A DNA stretch of 64,000 nucleotides from Acanthosepion lycidas. Lineage: Eukaryota > Mollusca > Cephalopoda > Sepiida > Sepiidae. How positions within the stretch are numbered: the first letter of the stretch is position 1; every line of letters starts with the position of its first letter. Below are positions 59,165 through 64,000 of this stretch, piece by piece. The translations under genes and the position numbers were made by a program. The notes below the pieces were generated by a model. That model was not told the origin of the DNA. It made no database searches and was given only the letters and a program-made list of their open reading frames with translations. The DNA is taken from the NCBI GenBank assembly GCA_963932145.1, contig OZ010587.1, forward strand, positions 107,382,396-107,446,395. Reading direction: 5' to 3'.

Positions 59165-59912
59165 TAAGGGGCGGCCGAAACGTTGCAATAAATATGGCGA
59201 CAAAGATGTGGACAATAGTCTGAATAATGTAAATAATGTACATAATACCTCATCTCAGAAATATAGACAGATACTGAAAGGCCGAAATGTTGTAATAAAT
59301 ATGGCGACAAAGAGGAGGACAATAGTCCGAATAATGTTATTAGTGTACATAATACCTCATCTCAGAAATATAGACAGATACTGAAAGGCTGAAAGGTTGT
59401 AATAAATGTGGCGACAAAGATGAGGACAATAGTCTGAATAATGTAAATAATGTACATAATACCTCATCTCAGAAATATAGATAGATACTGAAAGGCCGAA
59501 ACGTTGTAATAAATATGGTGATAAAGATGAGGACAATAGTCCGAATAATGTAAATAATGTACATTATACTTCATCTCAGAAATATAGACAGATACTGAAA
59601 AGCCGAAACGTTGGAATAAATAGGGCGACAAAGATGAGGACAATAGTCCGAATAATGTAAATAATGTACATTATACTTCATCTCAGAAATATAGACAGAT
59701 ACTGAAAGGCCGAAACGTTGTAATAAATAGGGCGACAAAGATGAGGACAATAGTCCGAATAATGTAAATAATGTACATAATACTTCATCTCAGAAATATT
59801 GGCAGATACTGAAAGGCCGAAACGTTGTAATAAATATGGCGACAAAAATGAGGACAATAGTCCGAATAATGTAAATAGTGTACATAATACCTCATCTCAG
59901 AAATATTGACAG
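59165..59912 (+). repeat. SINE-A tail satellite, seven 107-bp units
   Basis: The GGCCGAAACGTTGTAATAAA mark lies at 59173, 59280, 59387, 59494, 59601, 59708 and 59815: seven units with an unbroken 107-base period. Each holds GCGACAAAGATGAGGACAAT, AGTCCGAATAATGTAAATAA and CTCATCTCAGAAATATAGAC. No SINE head is attached. Confidence 0.97.
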
Positions 59913-61030
59913 TCTGTAGTTCCTGTTTTTAAGAACTCTGGTGAACGTTCTGGTATTTCGAATTATTTTCTTATAAGACTTTTTATCTTTTTTTGGCAAC
60001 GTGCTAGAATATCTAATCGACTATGAATTGATTAAGCATTTCACATCACCTTCTTTCAAATCATCATTTCGTTTCTCTATGTCCACTGCTGATGTAATAA
60101 CAGTTATTACAGAATATGTTTATCAAGCTTTAGATAAGAACGGCGAGGCTAGGGCTGTGGCTTTAGATATCTCGAAGGCGTTTAGCAGAGTTTGGGATGA
60201 TGGACTTCGTCACAAGCTGAAAGGTGACCGTATTTTTGACGTATTCCAATCTTCTAAAAACTAATCGTATAATGAAAATCATGTTGAACGCTCTAGATAT
60301 TTTCGCATTAATGCCGGCGTACTCTAAGGCTTTATCCTTCGATCTCAGTTATTTCTTATATTCTTACATTCATCAAATAACTTCCTGGGGTCATTAGTTC
60401 TCAACTCTGTATCTATGCTGATTGTAGTGAGAGAATATACTTAGCACACCGGGCAAAGCGGACATCAACCTGTTTGGCGTGTAAATCTAACATAGTCGAC
60501 GTCGTGAGGAAGCGACAATGTCATGCGTAGTCGCGAGGAGCGGCCATTTGCAATCGCCCCACTACGCATGTGTGACGCGACATTTTTTGAATACGATCGG
60601 AGTTTTTTGAAATGTGTCTGTTGGACGGTGCAGTTGATTTCTAGCGGTTTTATGTGCATTGAGATTTTTTTATATGGGAGCTATATTTTTTTCTGGATTT
60701 TGCGATGTGTTTGTTTTGTTTTAAACAAGCTATCATATTAACTTTATAACACTGATGACGTAACTATTTATTCCTCTCTTAATAGTAAGTCAGATTCGTT
60801 CGACAAAGTAAAACGGACAGCTGCTCTCGGAAATGGCCTCCAATCAGTTGTCAACTGAAGCAAGAAACAATTTGTAAATTTTAATGCCCCCAAAACGAAA
60901 TGGAAATCATAGAGAATCATTTTTTGCCGTCTTGGTGAAAGGTAAAAATGGCTGATGCTGACCTGCAAGGAAAAAACTCATTGCACCTTCTTAGTCTCAG
61001 TTTTTTCCACTGACATCAAGTGAAGAGATT
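59913..61030 (+). mobile_element. LINE-Y reverse transcriptase fragment, split by an insert
   Basis: The reading order is that of a jockey/CR1-like RT: VVPVFKNSGERSGISNY (59905 on), VLEYLIDYELIKHF, FRFSMSTADVITVITEY, GEARAVALDISKAFSRVWDD (motif A, aspartate of LDIS retained; a second aspartate of KAFD changed to S), then LPGVISSQLCIYAD at about 60372-60420. After an insert, the frame resumes at about 60752 with DDVTIYSSLNSKSDSFDKVK, LGNGLQSVVN and FVNFNAPKTK, ending near LVSVFSTDIK. Part of the middle is deleted and stops are present. Confidence 0.75.
60422..60746. mobile_element. Insert within the LINE-Y RT, near the YADD motif
   Basis: About 325 bases between YAD and DVTIYSS. CTGAT stands at both edges (60417-60421 and 60749), a possible target duplication. 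The insert contains TTAGCACACCGGGCAAAGCG and inverted CATGCGTAG/CTACGCATG. No family assigned. Confidence 0.5.
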
Positions 61031-62560
61031 ATATTGAATCTTTTTCCATAGGTACCTCGACTTTCTCGCTGAAAAAAAACAACAATAAAGCATGATAAAA
61101 AAAAGTTTTATCATCAAAATGCTTGTGTTATTATTAAGAGGAAAGACCAAAGTATTTATTATTTTTTTAACTTTTTGAACCTTTCTAGCACTTTCGAAAT
61201 TTTTCTGAAAAATCTTGTTTTTTACGTCAGGGATTGCTGTAATAATTACGATTAGTGTTTTGGGCATTTTTCTTTTTTTTCTGTCCAATTCTTGCAAATA
61301 TCAAATAATTGTAAGATTTTAATAAAGTTTTCAAAATTTATTCACAAATGAACGAAATTATTTCAGAAATGTTTCTATTTTAGAAAATTATATCAGAAAT
61401 GTTTTTTTTTTAGCAAAATCCTGGTAAAATATATATATTTTTTATATATGTTACCGCCCCCCGCCATTTACTTAATTTCAGAAATTAAATTGTAGGGCCA
61501 AAATTTGTTTTATTATTTAGAAGCAGGACTCCTTGGAAATTTTAAATCATCAACATTTTTTTTTTTTTTTTTTTTTTTGTAAAACAGTTAACTCGGTCAT
61601 CGAAAATCTGCTCTGAATCGTAAAATAAAAAATGCAATAAAACTATGACATTATATAATTAGAAAAGTTTTTAATTACTTTTATAAATGACATTTATTGA
61701 GCACAATGTTGTCCTAATTTTTTTTAATTTGATTAAATAATTTACAATATTATAAACTGTTTAAAATTCTGTCTTACTTCAAGGCGATGAGATGATATTG
61801 CTATTATGTAGAAACTCCATTTAAGAATCAAAAACTAAAAGGCCAATTAAAAGACATTTACACCCAATATTTTATGTATACGTAACGTTTTCCTGCTTGA
61901 AAGTATGAACATGCAAAACATAATTAAAAAAATAAGTGCGATGACTATAGTAAATTTAAATTCAACGTTCCTAAAATTAGATTACGGTGAATATTTTCTA
62001 ACATTTTTAAGTATATAAAAAATATATAAAAACGCCTTCAACTGTCATTTTCTTAAATTATGTTTTAACAGATAAAGTCTCCTTAGAACAATAATAAAAT
62101 TGTCAGCACCTCATCAAGTGATTTACAACGTGTTGAAAAGCACTTAATGGCGCTACTGTTTGTTTTAAAAATCAATCTCTCTGTTATTTTAAAATTAAAG
62201 TAAATACTTTTTTCTCGAATCAGATTAATTATACTTTAAATCAGCTAATATTCCTCAAATAAAGTTTCAGAAATTAATATTTTATTTTTGGAAGATTTTT
62301 AAAACCGAGAATTAAATTTTGTTTATAAAACTATCAAAAATGGCTGAACTTAAACGATTTCTGAAAGTGAGCAAAAATTTGAGACTCTAATCAATATAAT
62401 TTCTATTTGAAATACATCAGATTGTTTTGCTTACTGGAAACAGTAATGTTAATCCTTTGGCTAAAAAGAAAGCTTCTAGAAGCATTTTTCATTTTAAAAA
62501 TTTCATTTTAAACCAAGTTATAGAAACTGAGTGGAGGTGCCTAAGAGTTTGCAACTAGGA
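61031..62560. other. AT-rich unassigned stretch
   Basis: About 1.5 kb with A and T runs (61555-61578, 61730). No repeat family, RNA gene or coding frame recognised. Confidence 0.5.
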
Positions 62561-62564
62561 AAGA

Positions 62565-62895
62565 TGTCGTACCAGGACACATTTTCTCGCCGAAATCCAT
62601 CTTATAAAACTACCATTCGGCAAAATCTAAAGAAGGTTTCTGCCATGCTATATGTCCTGATCTGATATCTCGATGTTAGACACTTTCCCGCCACCGTGAC
62701 GTGTCTTTTTTTATAAATATTTTTATGGCAATTGTTCTAATAGGCTCTTCTCTTTCGTATCGCGACCGCATCAATTTAAGCATAATACTACAGTAGCAAT
62801 TAGGTCCCATTGTTTTACTGTTGAAATTGCTAGATGCAACCGTAGATTCTATTCTAATAGTTACTTCAATTCTACTATAGTAGCCAAGCATTGTC
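62565..62895 (+). mobile_element. LINE-Y C-terminal fragment
   Basis: GTCCTGATCTGATATCTCGA reads CPDLISRC, and TAAATATTTTTATGGCAATT reads INIFMAI, matching GPDLASRLQSLSHR and YKYFHG of the 19446 copy. Many substitutions and frame changes. Confidence 0.6.
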
Positions 62896-62897
62896 CT

Positions 62898-63200
62898 TGA
62901 GGACACATGGTTCAGTGGATAAAAGTGTTGGTCGGATCCAGTGACTTAACCCAAAGAGTTGTGAGTTCAATACTTGGCTACTGCAGAGGTGAACAAAATC
63001 TTGGGGATTTGAGCTAAAGGGAGATAACTGAGACATCCGGAAGAGGCATGGGACGTGGAACTAGAAAAATCTGCGCCGATGGACGGAATAAAGGGTTCAG
63101 TTCTAAATTCCAATTACCTGAAGAAGGCCGGAGCGTACAACAGAAACGTCGTGAATGTGGCAATAAGAATGAGGTCAAGAGTCCGAACAATGTAATCATT
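62898..63200 (+). repeat. SINE-A variant, head and body
   Basis: A clear head: CACATGGTTCAGTGGATAAA (A box TGGTTCAGTGG) and TTGTGAGTTCAATACTTGGC (B box). The body has GGAGATAACTGAGACATCCG, CATGGGACGTGGAACTAGAA and CTGAAGAAGGCCGGAGCGTA. It shares the CATCCGGAAGAGGCATG type with 50623-51172, so at least two SINE-A subfamilies are present. Confidence 0.9.
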
Positions 63201-63320
63201 TCTCTTTTTATTTTCTTTACTCTTTTATTTCTTCTTTCTTTTTGTCTTTTTATTTTTTTCTTCTTTCCTACTTTCTTTGCTACCAATCTTTTTTTTTTTT
63301 TTTTTTCTAAAAACCGCATT
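63201..63320. repeat. T-rich low complexity
   Basis: TTTCTTT-type sequence with a 20-base T run near 63290. Confidence 0.9.
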
Positions 63321-64000
63321 TTTCTTTCTTTTCTAAGTTTCTGTTGCACTAATTTCTCCCAGAAACCAAAAATAACGGATGAGGATTTCGCGTTCTGTAT
63401 TTGTTTCTTCAAATAAAAAAAGGTTTAATGTTTATTTTTCTACGAAAATTTTATCCTTCTTTGTTACTTTTTTGTTGATATGTACTTGTGCGGTCTGTTG
63501 AGTGTCAAATTTAAAAAAAAAAAATCTTGTTTCGAAATAAACAAAGCGGAAATATCTCCTCGACGCAAGCAAATGATGGAGTTGGAAGGAAAAACAAATA
63601 AAATAAAAATGGCGTCGTAAGGAGACGCAAAGAAAATTCGTCGTCTATTTTCGTTATTCAACCGCAAAATTAGAAATGGAACGATTTCTAAATTTTTAAA
63701 TTTCATCTTAATCTCATTCACTTGCCGCTATAATCCGTTGCATATTAATTAGATATATTGTCAGTTGATTGCATCCTAATCTGGACCCAAAAAAATAATA
63801 ATCGATGGACACACAAATACAACTACATATAAAAATCACACATACATTTAAGTATTTATGTATTCATTTTTTATCATTTCACCCCAAGATGGGCAATAAC
63901 CCCACCAAGACGCATTGGGTTACTAAGTGTTAGAGAATATGAGAAATAAATACAATATTCTGGAAAGGGAAAACACAAGAATGAAGACGAGAGTAGATAA
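63321..64000. other. Unassigned, AT-rich
   Basis: Holds the inverted partner (63638-63672, CGTCGTCTATTTTCGTTATT with CAACCGCAAAATT) of the repeat at 56461-56497. CATTTCACCCCAAGATGGGC at 63877 recalls a reverse LINE-Y tail weakly. Nothing else. Confidence 0.45.

Noticed and set aside
62908-62975. True tRNA gene at SINE-A heads and similar sites
   Set aside because: A and B boxes are present, but acceptor and anticodon stems cannot be formed, and the same sequence recurs in many SINE copies.

Overview
This window looks like repeat-saturated, gene-poor DNA from a coleoid cephalopod, most likely an octopus. That identification is an inference. It rests on long (TA)n and (GATA)n tracts, strong AT bias, several tRNA-headed SINE families and the mixture of Tc1/mariner, LINE and Penelope-like debris. 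No database search was possible. I found no convincing complete host gene: no long open frame of normal complexity, no functional tRNA or rRNA gene and no CRISPR array. Two short candidate exons (minus strand 12775-12807, plus strand 45426-45555) are the only hints that the window could be intronic.

Layout. 1-10 kb: SINE-A pieces, a foldback element with a hammerhead-like core (about 327-590), an inverted composite of minisatellites (1056-2195), a small foldback element (2909-3145), a Tc1 remnant, a LINE fragment, a 31-bp minisatellite and a SINE-A copy with a tandem 3' tail. 10-20 kb: a Penelope-like fragment between direct repeats with a short telomeric array, nested foldback repeats, a gag fossil, a 35-bp minisatellite, head-to-head SINE-A copies, a Tc1 remnant holding a LINE tail, and LINE pieces. 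20-30 kb: two copies of one internally deleted Tc1-like family, a near-complete but decayed Tc1-like element, more LINE ends, AAC/AAT low complexity and GATA blocks. 30-40 kb: two SINEs carrying hammerhead ribozyme cores, a palindromic mariner MITE, a 5S rRNA-tRNA chimeric SINE, a mariner remnant and dense microsatellites. 40-50 kb: a perfect 92-bp palindrome, a Penelope-like end folded back on itself, an 81-bp minisatellite, a foldback element with a 16-bp minisatellite, an LTR fossil with primer-binding-site sequence and a terminal-repeat MITE. 50-64 kb: SINE-A arrays, long pyrimidine and purine tracts forming an inverted pair, a second 5S-tRNA SINE, LINE fragments and a seven-copy 107-bp array.

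There are no pathways to describe. Most of the readable history is of mobile elements: autonomous families (two LINE types, Tc1/mariner, Penelope-like, LTR) that have decayed, and the SINEs and MITEs they probably mobilised. The best leads are the hammerhead-bearing SINE, the 5S-tRNA chimeric SINE, the Penelope-like structures, and the recurring bracketing of elements by (TA)n tracts.
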